Shown in pieces: positions 22,301-32,030 of a stretch of 64,000 nt of DNA. Position 1 is the stretch's first letter. The number at the start of each line of letters is the position of its first letter. Position numbers and translations under genes: made by a program. The stretch comes from Podarcis raffonei (lineage: Eukaryota > Chordata > Lepidosauria > Squamata > Lacertidae), in the NCBI RefSeq assembly GCF_027172205.1, contig NC_070614.1, forward strand, positions 43,081,001 through 43,145,000, in the 5' to 3' direction. Under the pieces are notes generated by a model. It was not told the DNA's origin and did no database searches. It saw only the letters and a program-made list of their open reading frames with translations.

Positions 22301-25300
22301 GAGCTACCCTAGGTCCCAGCTCACAAAGGACCAACGCTGCTTCGTTGTTAAGTATAAAAGTCTTTATTGAAGTTCAGTTTCACTTCCAGAGCCGCAGCGC
22401 GCAGCCCCACGTCTCAAGTGTCAGACCGCTGATGCTCCGTCTGAGTCTCCTCCCCCTTGACACCAATTTAAGATTCTAGCCTTGCTCCACCTTCTCCGCT
22501 GCTCCTTCCTCCTCTGGGTCCGCCTGCCCGCCGGGGTTCCGCCCTTTCTAGCCTCTTCTCCCGCTGATTCCCCTGAGCCTTCTCCCTCCCTCCAGCGGGC
22601 TTTAGGAGCTGGTTCCCCATCCGGGTCTCCTGCTGTTCCGCGCGCCTGCACATTTGAACTTGGCGCGCGCGCCCAGCCAGCAGCTTTCCTCCTGACCGTT
22701 TCACTGCTGCTGTCACTGCTTCCCCCTTCGGGGGGGCTAGCTGCAACTGACCTCCCCTCCGTTGGAGGCGTGGTCAGCCCTGACTCCCTCTCTGGAGGAG
22801 ACACTGCCCCTGACACATGTGACTCTTCCCCCCCACTACGCTCTGGTGGGGAAACTGGTCCCGATCCTCCACTGCTGCTTTGGGGTTCCCCTCTGGCTCC
22901 TTGTTTCTGGTGCGTCCCCCCTGGGACCCCCCTTGCCCTGACCATCGGCGCCCCCTTCTGGGAATCTTCTGATTCGCTGGAGAAGCTCATGGAATCTCTC
23001 GGGCCACTGTCATACTCCCCTACGCTGCCCTCGGATTCTTCCCCTTCGCTCTCCCAATCCTCTCTCCCCAGTGCTCCTGCCCCTGATTCCCTGACAGCAG
23101 CCCTCTGTCGAAACAAGGAATAAAGGCAAATATGTCATTAAGGAGGTTACAAAACAGAAGAACCCTTTTACTATAAAATACAGTTAAGCAAGACTAACAG
23201 TGTAAACTTACCTTGGGGAATCTGATTGAAACGAAAATAGCGAAAGCTAGGTTGTCTCACCCTAATCCCAACCCTTCACAGACCCCCACCACAAGCTTCA
23301 TCCACACAAATGTGATTTTTACATCACACTATCTTCATCTGAATGTGAATCAGTAGGCCCAAGTCAAATACCAGTTTTTCTATGAAAAGGCTTAGACACA
23401 GGAGGGCATGTTTTCTTTCAGCCAATCACGGCCTTGGCATACACTTCCCCTGCACTAGAGGGTGTACATCTGAAAGACCAATTAGCTATCCAGTGGATTT
23501 TTGCATGATCATGTCGACCTTGAAACAATCTTACATCAAACAGTGCACACAGGAGGTCAGTTGGACTAATTAAATAGGTTCTTTTTTTTCCCCTCTGAAA
23601 GACTGCAACCAGAATCCTAAGTATGTAAAGAAAATTATTGCAAAATAAACCAAAGAAATTGGGATTTCTTTATAAATATTAAATACTGGTTATGAACTGA
23701 GTGAAAGACTATGTATGAATTGATAAGCCCCATGATTTTGCCTTTCTTGCGAGAAAAGTGGAGAAATGAAGTGGTTGGGGAAAGGAGGGGGAAAGTGAAA
23801 ACAGACAGCAGCAGCAGGTTCAGGATACCACTAGTCTTCTAAGAGAGCCAGTGGAAGAGGTGGAAGCAGGAAAAGTGGTGAAGATACAGAAAGTGAAGGA
23901 GAGGGCTGAGAGCAAAGGTGTGAAGAGCATAGGGAATGGATGCATCAGTCTGAAAAAAGAGAGGTATCTCAAAATATGTATTGTAAAGTATATTTTCCCC
24001 TTAACATGCTCAGTGCTAAATCTCTTGGATAGCATCATTCCAATTCATGTATTTGTCCATAATTTTTATTTTATTCTTGTATGAGAACTCATAAAGAACA
24101 CATTCCTCAAAAAACCCTTATTTGGAACTATAAGGAAGTCTTCCCCAGACAGCATCTGATGGGTCCAAGAATAGGTGTAGCCACCAACACCAAATCAATT
24201 CTAGAGATGTCTACCTAGTGGACAACATACTAAGAAGTAACGATTATAACAAGATTAACAGGGACACTAGAGTAACTTCAAAGTGTGCCTGTGCAACCCA
24301 GAACAATAGAGGAGATATTACATCATGCCAAACATTACTACTACTAAAAAGAAAAGTAGCAATTGCTCTTGGTAGAGGCATTCTGTGTCAGTTTAGAAAC
24401 ATAGACAGGAGCCTTAGAACCTGAAACATTCTGAACTCATTATTCTCTCGATGATTCTTCTGCTCTTCCATTTATGGATTAGACTCAGCCTCTTTCTGTC
24501 TGTACTGAGAGATGTCTTCCAGGATCCAGCAAGAAAGTGAAGGAGGGACAGCCCCCTTGCTGCTATGATTGCATCCCATGTCCAGAGGGGAAGATTGCAA
24601 ACCAGGATGGTAAGGGAAAGAATTTGATTAAATGGGTCCATTTGCCTGAAAGGTGTCAGGATGGCTGAGGTTAAGTTTCAAAAGAAGATAGAAGTTATTG
24701 TATGTGTGTCCCTGCCTCTTGGTGGTCATTGTCCTTCAGATATTGGTGGTAGCAGTGGCGTAGCATGGGTTGTCAGCAACCGGGGCAAGACAAGTAATTT
24801 GCGCCCCCTAACCCGTGGATTTGCGCCCCCTAACCCTAACCCCCAGATGTTGCGCCCGGTGCGGCCGGCCCCCCTGCACCCCCCACGCTACGCCACTGGG
24901 TGGTAGTAGCAGTAGTAACAATAATTTATATTCAGTCTATGTGACTGGGTTGCCCCAACAATGCTGGACAACTTCCAACAAATTAAAACATCAACCACAG
25001 TAAAACTTCAAACATTAAGGGCTTCCCTATATAGGGCTGCCATCAGGTGTCTTCTAAAAGTCAGATTGTTGTTTATTTCCTTGACATCTGATGGTCAGAC
25101 ATCCTTAGGGTGGGAGCCACTACAAAGGAGGCCCTGTGCCCGGTTCCCTGTAACCTCACATCTTGCAATGGGAGAACTGACAAAAGGCAATCAGAGCTTA
25201 ATCTCAGCATACAGGCTGAACGATGCGGGTATACAGGGTCAAAATTTAGAGAGAGAGTTGGAATATGTTAATCAAATGATAATAAAATTGCATTGAGAGT

Positions 25301-26483
25301 AGCTAGGTGGTATGTAGTTCAAATCGTATCCAGACTGGTCCTTGTCACTCCTTCCGACTTACATAAGCTGCACTCAAGCTAGTGTGACGATACATTCAAA
25401 TATCATGAGGAGGAATGGCCTTGCCTGTGTCGATTATAGGACGACATCGCTCTGAACCACATAACAGAGTACTGGACATATGTTCTATTTTGAGCTGAGC
25501 TCTTTTCTTCTCAGACAGAAAGTAAGCATTTCAGCAAGCTGGCGTTAAAAGAGCTAAGGACCATATCCTTATTTTTTCCAGATATGAATGACTGTTATAA
25601 ATGCCCAGACAATGACTATCCAAGCAAGAACCGGAATGCATGTCTACCCAAGGATATCAGCTTCTTGTCTTATGAAGAACCTTTGGGCATCAGTTTGGCC
25701 TCTTTCTCTTTTTTCCTTTCCTTGATCACAGCTCTGGTACTAGGTATATTTATGAAACACCACAACACACCCATTGTCATTGCAAACAACCGAAACCTCA
25801 CCTACAATCTCCTCATCTCTCTCCTGCTCTGCTTCCTTTGTGCATTGCTCTTCATTGGCCGACCTGAGAAGGTGACGTGCCTCCTCCGACAAACAGCTTT
25901 TGGTATCATCTTCTCAACCGCTGTTTCTTGTGTCCTGGCAAAAACCTTCACGGTAGTTTTGGCCTTCATGGCTACAAAACCAGAATCCAGGATGAGGAAA
26001 TGGGTGGGGAAAGGACTAGGCCACTCCATTCTCCTTTTCTGCTCCATAGTTCAAGCAGGGATATGTACTCTGTGGCTGGCAACTTCACCCCCATACCCAG
26101 ATGTGGACATGTACTCAATGACAGAAGAAATTATACTAGAATGTAATGAAGGGTCTGTAACAATGTTTTACTGTGTCCTCATTTACATGAGTTGCCTGGC
26201 AACTGTAAGCTTTGCTGTGGCTTTCCTCGCCAGGAAGTTACCGGACAGTTTCAACGAAGCCAAGTTTATCACTTTCAGCATGTTGGTCTTCTGTAGTGTT
26301 TGGCTGTCCTTTATTCCCTCCTACCTGAGCACCAAAGGAAAATACATGGTAGCTGTGGAGATCTTCTCCATCTTAGCCTCCGGTGGTGGGTTGCTGGGTT
26401 GCATCTTTTCCCCAAAATGTTATATAATTATTCTGAGGCCTGAGCTGAACAATAGAGAACAGCTAATAAGGAAGAAAAATTAA
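14494..26483 (+). CDS. V2R-B: vomeronasal type-2 receptor, six exons, intact
   Basis: Exons 14494-14711, 15654-15945, 17307-18167, 21494-21721, 24483-24609 and 25582-26483 give 875 residues. The gene spans 12 kb, against 6.4-7.9 kb for its sisters, because introns 3 (3326 bases) and 4 (2761 bases) took in a SINE, MITEs, a LINE piece and a solo LTR. All junctions remain GT-AG and in phase. It belongs with A: exon 2 ends FKIPQ and exon 5 starts TQPL. It is the most distinct copy in exon 1 ([14 protein letters not shown]), in exon 3 around residues 235-250 ([17 protein letters not shown]) and in exon 4 ([12 protein letters not shown]). Part of its exon 3 is identical to V2R-E over about 150 bases, suggesting conversion. 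Confidence 0.92.
15244..15540 (+). repeat. CR1 LINE fragment in V2R-B intron 1
   Basis: The same ancestral CR1 remnant as in the sister genes, but shortened on its left side here (starts at AGTTCTGATCACTACAATTT). That accounts for much of intron 1 being about 250 bases shorter than in A, C and D. Confidence 0.65.
15654..15945 (+). CDS. V2R-B exon 2
   Basis: Acceptor ATTCTAG|GG, donor CAG|GTAGGA. Reads [20 protein letters not shown]. Distinctive residues are Arg in LGFRLYDSY and Ser-Tyr-Leu-Ala in [10 protein letters not shown]. Confidence 0.92.
16033..16370 (+). repeat. tandemly duplicated SINE tail with two microsatellites
   Basis: The ancestral SINE remnant (GAAATTGGAAGGAGAACCAT ... CCTTGGAA) occurs twice in a row here. 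The first unit ends in (GGAA)n at 16112-16167. The second, from about 16200, ends in (GAAA)n at 16277-16333. Each array is followed by a similar CTGAATAAGGGGAAAGGTTG, so the unit was duplicated and the repeats expanded separately. Confidence 0.75.
16878..17010 (-). repeat. minus-strand LINE 3'-end fragment, V2R-B only
   Basis: An AATAAT-rich tract followed by TTTATACCCCACCCATCCAG and TCCAACAAAATATTAAAATA matches the reverse complement of an L2/CR1-like 3' end. The sister introns lack it. Confidence 0.5.
17307..18167 (+). CDS. V2R-B exon 3
   Basis: Acceptor CTTTTAG|CTC, donor CAG|GTAAAG. 287 open codons. Differs from A in [15 protein letters not shown] and [12 protein letters not shown]. Residues from [18 protein letters not shown] to about SYS are shared with V2R-E. 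Confidence 0.93.
18230..18900 (-). mobile_element. retroelement-like insertion with a zinc-knuckle motif (fossil)
   Basis: Present only in V2R-B intron 3. On the minus strand around 18450-18490 it reads a CCHC-like zinc knuckle context ([14 protein letters not shown]), as in gag proteins of LTR retrotransposons. No other domain is seen. Boundaries are approximate and the element is broken; family not identified. Confidence 0.4.
19426..19784 (+). mobile_element. tRNA-derived SINE in V2R-B intron 3
   Basis: A tRNA-like head (GGGATACGGGTGGTGCTGTG ... GGGTTTCGAATACCC, A- and B-box-like) is followed by a unique body and a CCTTTACCTTTACCTTTA tail. The same family occurs at 32318-32669 (minus) and 36255-36608. 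Family name not certain. Confidence 0.85.
19927..20137 (+). mobile_element. CAGTGGTACC-family MITE in V2R-B intron 3
   Basis: Both ends intact: TA-CAGTGGTACCTGGG and CCAGGTACCACTG-TA. Long imperfect hairpin (TTAAGAACTTAATTTGTTCT near the left end). No coding capacity. Confidence 0.8.
20138..21493 (+). other. V2R-B intron 3, right part
   Basis: Mostly sequence I cannot assign. 20470-20506 is a broken right end of a CAGTGGTACC MITE (GAACGAATTAAGTACTTAAC then GAGGTACCACTG-TA). From about 21230 the sequence is the intron 3 region shared with the sister genes, ending in TTTTCAATCCAG. No gene seen. Confidence 0.5.
21494..21721 (+). CDS. V2R-B exon 4
   Basis: Acceptor AATCCAG|CTC, donor CAG|GTAGGT. 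Distinctive residues: Pro in [10 protein letters not shown] and [14 protein letters not shown]. Confidence 0.92.
21722..22295 (+). other. V2R-B intron 4, left part with a LINE fragment
   Basis: Shared intron sequence runs to about 21835, then unassigned sequence. From about 22080 there is a LINE 3' fragment (CAATTCACCATGTATATCCC, then GGAACACCCTCCCTCCAGAT and AGAAGACATCTGAAGGCAGC). The solo LTR interrupts it, and it resumes for a few bases at 23102. Confidence 0.5.
22296..23096 (-). mobile_element. solo LTR with 5-base target duplication (fossil)
   Basis: An 801-base GC-rich insert that starts TGTCAG and ends CTGACA. It is flanked by direct GCAGC repeats at 22291-22295 and 23097-23101, inside a LINE fragment whose sequence continues across the gap. 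On the minus strand it holds AATAAA near the right end of the LTR, fitting a U3-R-U5 order in that direction. No internal region, so it is a solo LTR left by recombination. A 5-base duplication fits Ty3/gypsy or an endogenous retrovirus. Long frames on both strands follow from the GC content. Confidence 0.8.
24483..24609 (+). CDS. V2R-B exon 5
   Basis: Acceptor GATTAG|ACT, donor ATG|GTAAGG. Reads [28 protein letters not shown]; Pro before EGK where the sisters have Ala. Confidence 0.87.
24753..24898 (+). mobile_element. hAT-type MITE in V2R-B intron 5
   Basis: 146 bases with inverted ends CAGTGGCGTAGC / GCTACGCCACTG and a perfect 8-base duplication GGTGGTAG at 24745-24752 and 24899-24906, diagnostic of the hAT superfamily. 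The interior has two TTTGCGCCCCCTAACCC units, the second running into CCCTAACCCTAACCCC. Non-autonomous. Confidence 0.88.
24907..25250 (-). repeat. LINE fragment, minus strand
   Basis: Reverse complement of a LINE 3' region. AAGGGCTTCCCTATATAGGG, CAGGTGTCTTCTAAAAGTCA and TTCCTTGACATCTGATGG mirror the plus-strand fragment at 22200-22295. Only V2R-B carries it at this place. Confidence 0.55.
25582..26483 (+). CDS. V2R-B exon 6 (seven-helix domain)
   Basis: Acceptor TTTTCCAG|AT. 299 codons after the split Asp. Linker [19 protein letters not shown]. In the first helix SFSFFLSLI; otherwise almost identical to A. AATAAA follows the stop within about 15 bases, which is probably too close to act as the poly(A) signal. 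Confidence 0.95.
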
Positions 26484-26978
26484 AGAAATAATAAACCTGC
26501 CCTTTGCTGTCTTTCGTGCTTTTCTCTGTGTGTACAGTAGAATATTTGGAGATATAAGTTCAGCTCCTGCCTTTTATAATTTTTTCTAGAGTCCAAATTC
26601 CCATAGTTGAAAATTCATTTGTAAAATTGACTTATTTGCTTTGAGGAAAACAACCATACGTTTACACATACATTACTCTCTTGTAGCATGTGCTGACAAG
26701 AAGACTCAAAGCAATTCTTGTCAAAATATATGCAAGGAAATCTTTATCTGTCCTTAATTCTGAATGATCAAACTTGTCTTACAGCTTTCAGCATAATGGA
26801 ATATACGAGTACTCATTTATGAATTATAGTTCTGTTCTGCTAACAGTCATATTTCACCATCAACTTTTCCATACCCAAGCACGTATAAATGGAAGATGAT
26901 CCTCTTGAAGCAGGCCAATGGCCCATCTGGTCCAGCAGCCTGTACTCTCACTGACCAACCAGGTACCTGTGGGAAACC
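26484..26978 (+). other. 3' flank of V2R-B
   Basis: 3' UTR-like sequence shared with the other copies, then the dispersed repeat GGCCAATGGCCCATCTGG. It is cut at TACCTGTGGGAAACC (26964-26978), the left copy of the L1 target-site duplication, and resumes at 32040. Confidence 0.75.
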
Positions 26979-27259
26979 TTTTTTTTCCTATAAATTTTTA
27001 TTGATTTTCCAACATGAATTAAGACACTTTACAACTAACAATACATAGACAAACAAACATATAAACACGTATAATTTCATAACCTTTTTTTCTTAAGCCT
27101 TATTTCAACGACTTCCCCATACCTCCCTTTTCTGCATCCCTGTTTTAAACTTTTTCAGCAACCCCTAATTTCAATTACTTATGATTCAATTTCTTTGATC
27201 CTTTTTCTCTTACCCAATCATTTATCGCTGCAATTCTGTTTTACGTTACCCATGACATT

Positions 27260-27589
27260 TTAGCACTCATTAATTTTACAACAGTTCTTAAGATAAACTT
27301 TAAATTTCTTCCAATCTTCTTCCACCGTCTCTTTTCCTTGGTCGCGGATTCTGCCAGTCATCTCAGCCAATCCCATATAGTCTATCACCTTCATCTGCCA
27401 CTCTTCCAGGGTGGGTAGTTCTTGTGTCTTCCAATACTTTGCTAAAAGAACTCTTGCTGCTGTTGTAGCATACATAAAGAACGTCCTATCTTTCCTTGAC
27501 ACCAATTGGCCTACCATGCCCAGGAGAAAGGCCTCTGGTTTCTTATGAAAGGTACACTTAAGGACCTTCTTAATTTCATTATAGATCAT
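27260..27589 (-). CDS. L1 ORF2, extreme C-terminal part
   Basis: The distal part of ORF2 beyond the nested element, ending DWKKFKVYLKN near the L1 3' UTR. Its frame is open upstream to the insertion boundary at 27639, so the Met shown is not a start. Typical L1 C-terminal features include EEWQMKVIDYMGLAEMTG. Confidence 0.75.
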   Translation of the reverse strand: MIYNEIKKVLKCTFHKKPEAFLLGMVGQLVSRKDRTFFMYATTAARVLLAKYWKTQELPTLEEWQMKVIDYMGLAEMTGRIRDQGKETVEEDWKKFKVYLKNCCKINEC

Positions 27590-27639
27590 TTCCCAGAAGA
27601 CCTTGATCCTTGGGCACGTCCACCAAAGGTGGTAGAAAG

Positions 27640-28102
27640 TGTTGGAATCTCAAGCCCTAATCAGTCAGAGGAAATGGCCACTCTCCAGGTGCCCGGCTTG
27701 AGTTCCTTGTTGATCTCCCCCGTCAGCGACTCCCGGCAAGACAAGGCGAGATCTCTTATCGGCGATCCTTCCCAACGTGAGAAGAACACAACCATCCCTC
27801 CTCCCTCACTCCCAGGGAGGGGAGAGAGACAGACAGAAATGTATTTACATGCCTTTATTTCTGTCTTTCCAGCAGTGCAGAGAAAACATGTCTGCACTCT
27901 CTTTACATCAACAGCAGAGAGAGAATAACTCCACCCATGTACTTCTGGTACAGGGTCATGTGACACTCTGAGCTAACATCCGGTGCTCAGTGCACACAAT
28001 AGACTGTCCCTTGTTCCCACGGTACAGTCCCAAAACATCAACATCCTGTTTGGCTTTCCAGCCATCTGGAGCACTCAGCAGCATTGCTCCTTTTTCGTAA
28101 CA
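27640..28102 (-). repeat. 3' LTR of the copia-like element
   Basis: Begins TGTTGGAATC and ends near TTCGTAACA on the + strand. Near-identical over about 460 bases to 30597-31056. In element orientation this is the downstream LTR, next to the purine tract at about 28103-28115. Confidence 0.88.
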
Positions 28103-30211
28103 ACCTCCCCCAAAAGAATCAATGCGTGTTGCGGCAAGCAAAGCGTGATCCAGAGAAGAAAACAAACAGTTGTTATACACATAACACTTTTCTGTCATTT
28201 CAGTTCCACCCTTGGAACTACCCGCCACTGGTTTCCCCAGTGTACCTCTCTGGTTGTCTGGCTTCCAAGGAATGAGTGCATCTGCATTACCTTGGCTAGC
28301 AACTCTCTGTTGTGTCTTTGTCTCTGACTTAGACACAGCTCCAACCTGTCCTCGGTTGTGTACAACAGCAACACATGCAACAGCTAAGTTAGCAAACTCT
28401 TCTGAGTACCTTTTGGGTGGTTCACCTTTTGTGACTCTCTCAGACCTGCGTATGAGGTGCTGATCCTCTCTGCTCACTGGTTCAATCTCAGGACTCTTAG
28501 GAGAACCAGTTCCAATAGCAAACAGTGGCTCATCCTTCACCTGTGAAGGTCTATCCATTGTGTGAGATTTCCTCTCAATGACTGTGACAACTGAGCTCTC
28601 TGAGCTATCGTTGTCGCTCTCAGTACCACTGTAATCTGTGAAATCATCATCATCATCTGAATTGTCCTCTGTGGGAAATGTGTGTACTATCACTCTCTCC
28701 TGTTCAGGAGCACTCTCTAGAAATTTTGTGAGAATCACCTGACCAGATTCAGACAAAATTACTCTGTAGAGACCCTTTTCATATCCCACAAAAATGCCTC
28801 TGGCATTCTTTACTCCACCTGGAGCTTCTGTCCTCACATGAGACCCAAAAACCTTGAAATGGGCAACTGAAGGTTTTCTGTGGAACAGTTTCTCAAAAGG
28901 AGAACTTCCCAACTCTTTTGAAACCTTTCTCACCCACGCATAACAATACGACATGAGTGACTCCGCCCAGAACTCATGTGGCAGATGTGAACTAAGCAAT
29001 TGCGCATTCATCCCCTTTTGCAATTCTTTGTTCACCCGTACACAGACACCCCTGTTCCACGCTTCCGCTGAAACAGCAACCTTGTGTCTTATCCCTTTCT
29101 TCTGCAGGAACCTCTGGAAATCCTGTAAAAGAAAAATTTGCTTCTCATCTGTCATAAGACAATCAATGTTAGCATCATGCATATTCTTAACCTTGTCACA
29201 AAACTCCTGAAACCTTTCCAAGGCTTCCTGTGGCCTCTTTAACACATAAATCCAGACAAAGTTAGAGAAATGATCCACACACACAAGATAAAATCTTGCA
29301 TTGCCTCTAGATGGTTCTAGAGGACCAATCACATCAGCATACACCCGCTGAAACGCTCTGTCGACCCTGGCCACCTTCTTGGCGCTCGTTTTGGTCACAC
29401 CTGCAAGAGAAATCAAGTTAGACTCAGAATTACATTCCATGTAATCACTTTGCTCAAAGTTCAACAAATACAGTCCATCTTTCTCTCTGGCAGAAAGATA
29501 CAACTCTCCATCTTTGAAGATCTTGCAGCTCTTATCATCATAGGACAGTTTCAGTCCTTTCTTTGCAATCTGCGAAACACTCAGCAGATTGAACTTCAAT
29601 TCAGGAACCAAGTAAACATTGTGTATAGTCAAGTTCAGACTCTTAAGATACACAGTTCCAATCCCGGTCGCTTCCAGCTCCTGACCGTTGGCTTGTTTCA
29701 CAGCGAAGCTTTGCTTCTCAAACGTTGAAAAGAGTTCTCTGTGCGGGGACATATGAACAGAACAGCCCGTATCGATTATAAATGAATTTCCAACATCTGG
29801 CGTGGTTCCTTTCGCCATCAGGGCCTTTGCAGGTTTCACCGAAGACTTGGTATGACCTTTGCCTGCTGCCTCAGGCTTTGCTGAGCGGCCCTTAGCTCCT
29901 TTCGGCTGGCGTGGCTTCTTGCAGTTCCACTGAAGATGCCCAGCCTGTCCACAATTGTAACATCGGACAACGTTCAAAGCTACAGCATTCTCTCCAGTAG
30001 CAACATCAGTGGGGGAATTAGAACTCCGTTCTTCCCTCCCCCTGTCCTTGGCATCCATTTTGAATCCAAGTCTCAGCTCTCTTTCTTGAGCTAGTAAAAT
30101 CGAAAAGTCTCTTTTGGGTTTGTTTACAGCCTCTCTCTCAGGCAATCTGCAAGCTGTCTCACAGTCCTTGCAAAGAAGCGAAGACAAAACAACTTTCGCA
30201 GCCAGCCCCAC
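27956..30211 (-). CDS. copia-like polyprotein remnant: zinc knuckle, protease, integrase
   Basis: A long frame of about 750 codons. In order it shows a CCHC knuckle (CYNCGQAGHLQWNC, about residues 84-97), a protease motif (IDTGCSVHMS, about 145-155), the GAG-preintegrase region, and an integrase core with VDHFSNFVWIYVLKRP. An acidic stretch and a RRSERVTKG region follow, the latter usually preceding the polymerase in copia proteins. The polymerase part is not recognised. The frame runs into the 3' LTR. Confidence 0.8.
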   Translation of the reverse strand: MGLAAKVVLSSLLCKDCETACRLPEREAVNKPKRDFSILLAQERELRLGFKMDAKDRGREERSSNSPTDVATGENAVALNVVRCYNCGQAGHLQWNCKKPRQPKGAKGRSAKPEAAGKGHTKSSVKPAKALMAKGTTPDVGNSFIIDTGCSVHMSPHRELFSTFEKQSFAVKQANGQELEATGIGTVYLKSLNLTIHNVYLVPELKFNLLSVSQIAKKGLKLSYDDKSCKIFKDGELYLSAREKDGLYLLNFEQSDYMECNSESNLISLAGVTKTSAKKVARVDRAFQRVYADVIGPLEPSRGNARFYLVCVDHFSNFVWIYVLKRPQEALERFQEFCDKVKNMHDANIDCLMTDEKQIFLLQDFQRFLQKKGIRHKVAVSAEAWNRGVCVRVNKELQKGMNAQLLSSHLPHEFWAESLMSYCYAWVRKVSKELGSSPFEKLFHRKPSVAHFKVFGSHVRTEAPGGVKNARGIFVGYEKGLYRVILSESGQVILTKFLESAPEQERVIVHTFPTEDNSDDDDDFTDYSGTESDNDSSESSVVTVIERKSHTMDRPSQVKDEPLFAIGTGSPKSPEIEPVSREDQHLIRRSERVTKGEPPKRYSEEFANLAVACVAVVHNRGQVGAVSKSETKTQQRVASQGNADALIPWKPDNQRGTLGKPVAGSSKGGTEMTEKCYVYNNCLFSSLDHALLAATRIDSFGGGCYEKGAMLLSAPDGWKAKQDVDVLGLYRGNKGQSIVCTEHRMLAQSVT

Positions 30212-30596
30212 GTGTCAGTAACTTTCCACTGTACTGACTGTCGTTGCTTAGCAACTGTGCATACCTCTTCTTTCAGGCAGGATTTCTTATCTCACCACAA
30301 GTATGCCTGGTATGCAAGCCTTCTCTCTCAGAGCTGTTTTTTCAAACGCAGCTCTCGTGAACCAGAGAATAAATCAATCTGCATTCACACTATCAGCCCG
30401 AAATTCAGCATACCTTTTTGGGGCTCCGATGCTTGGAAAACACCCCCTCTTGGTGTCCAGCCGTCTGTTCAGCTTCTGGCTGCAATGCAGACGTTATCTT
30501 CTTTCCTTGGTGCAGAGGATGGCACACGATCCATCAACCTCTCACCTCTCATGCTGATTCCCATGGATCAGATAACCAGCGGCGTCTGCTACCATA

Positions 30597-31056
30597 TGTT
30601 GGAATCTCAAGCCCTAATCAGTCAGAGGAATTGGCCACTCTCCAGGTGCCCGGCTTGAGTTCCTTGTTGATCTCCCCCGTCAGCGACTCCCGGCAAGACA
30701 AGGCGAGATCTCTTATCGGCGATCCTTCCCAACGTGAGAAGAACACAACCATCCCTCCTCCCTCACTCCCAGGGAGGGGAGAGAGACAGACAGAAATGTA
30801 TTTACATGCCTTTATTTCTGTCTTTCCAGCAGTGCAGAGAAAACATGTCTGCACTCTCTTTACATCAACAGCAGAGAGAGAATAACTCCACCCATGTACT
30901 TCTGGTACAGGGTCATGTGACACTCTGAGCTAACATCCGGTGCTCAGTGCACACAATAGACTGTCCCTTGTTCCCACGGTACAGTCCCAAAACATCAACA
31001 TCCTGTTTGGCTTTCCAGCCATCTGGAGCACTCAGCAGCATTGCTCCTTTTTCGTA
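30597..31056 (-). repeat. 5' LTR of the copia-like element
   Basis: The partner of 27640-28102. In element orientation it borders the tRNA-Met-like primer binding site. Beyond 31056 the L1 ORF2 frame resumes. Confidence 0.88.
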
Positions 31057-32030
31057 CCTTCAGTTTCATTACATTTCCAGCATTTATTATTGGGCGTATG
31101 ATAGATTTTTGCAAGCTTGACTGAGGTCATGTACCACCTATAAATCATTTTCATAATATTCTCTCTTAAGGCATTACATGCCGTAAACTTTATACTGGTG
31201 GTCCATAACTGTTCCCAGTCAGCAAACATGATGTCATGACCAATGTCTTGTGCCCATTTAATCATAGCTGATTTAACCGTCTCATCCTGTGTATTCCATT
31301 TCAACAGCAAGTTATACATTCTTGACAAATTCTTAGTATTGGGTTCCAACAATTCTGTTTCTAATTTTGATCTCTCCACCTGAAAGCCAATTTTCCTGTC
31401 CTGTTTGAATACTTCATTTATCTGGTAATAATGAAGCCAGTCTCTTACTTTAGACTTCAATTTCTCATAGCTCTGCAATTTCACTTTTCCCTCCTCTTGT
31501 TCTATAATTTCCCAGTATTTTGGCCATTTAGATTCCATATTAAGTTTTTTCACTTCCTTAGCTTCCATTGGTGACAGCCACCTAGGGGTTTTGTTTTCCA
31601 ACAGATCTTTAAACCGAATCCAAACATTATATAATGCTTTCCTAACAATATGGTTTTTGAAACCTTTGTGAATTTTTACCTTGTCATACCATATATATGC
31701 ATGCCAACCAAACCTGTTATTAAACCCTTCCAGATCCAAAATATCTGTGTTCTCAAAAAGTAGCCAATTTTTCAGCCAGCAAAAAGCCGCTGATTCATAA
31801 TACAATTTTAAGTCTGGCAGGGCAAACCCCCCTCTTCCTTTTGCATCAGTTAATATCTTAAATTTTATTCTGGGCTTTTTGCCCTGCCAGACAAATCTAG
31901 ATATGTCTTTCTGCCACCTCTTGAAACAATCCATTTTATCCACAATCTGCAATGTTTGAAACAAAAACAACATTCTTGGCAAAACATTCATCTTAATAAC
32001 AGCAATTCGGCCTAACAAGGAAAGTCTCAA
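31057..32030 (-). CDS. L1 ORF2, C-terminal region (5'-truncated)
   Basis: About 325 open codons of L1-type ORF2 beyond the polymerase: LLGRIAVIKMNVLPRMLFLF, FKRWQKDISRFVWQGKKPRI, GGFALPDLKLYYESAAFCW, and the Cys motif CWKCNETEG at the end. The frame then meets the copia-like LTR. The true N-terminus is lost by 5' truncation. No stops are seen, so the copy is young. Confidence 0.85.

Larger units (their letters stand above)
27640..31056 (-). mobile_element. Ty1/copia-like LTR retrotransposon, very young (fossil)
   Basis: Two LTRs of about 460 bases (27640-28102 and 30597-31056) enclose a 2.5-kb interior on the minus strand. The PBS after the 5' LTR resembles the complement of initiator tRNA-Met (TGGTAGCAGA), and a purine-rich tract lies beside the 3' LTR. 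Parts seen in order: gag zinc knuckle, aspartic protease, integrase. I do not recognise a reverse transcriptase or RNase H, so it looks like a shortened, non-autonomous derivative. I saw one difference between the LTRs, so insertion is very recent. It lies inside the L1 ORF2. Confidence 0.88.

Noticed and set aside
22421-23123. Two overlapping frames of more than 200 codons as protein genes
   Set aside because: Both lie within the solo LTR, on opposite strands. High GC content with few stop triplets explains them, and they match no domain I know.
24820-24845. Interstitial telomere
   Set aside because: The CCCTAA units number only two or three and lie inside a hAT MITE with its own target duplications.
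14494-26483. V2R-B as a pseudogene because of its enlarged introns
   Set aside because: All six exons are open and the splice sites canonical. Introns of 3 kb are ordinary for vertebrate genes.
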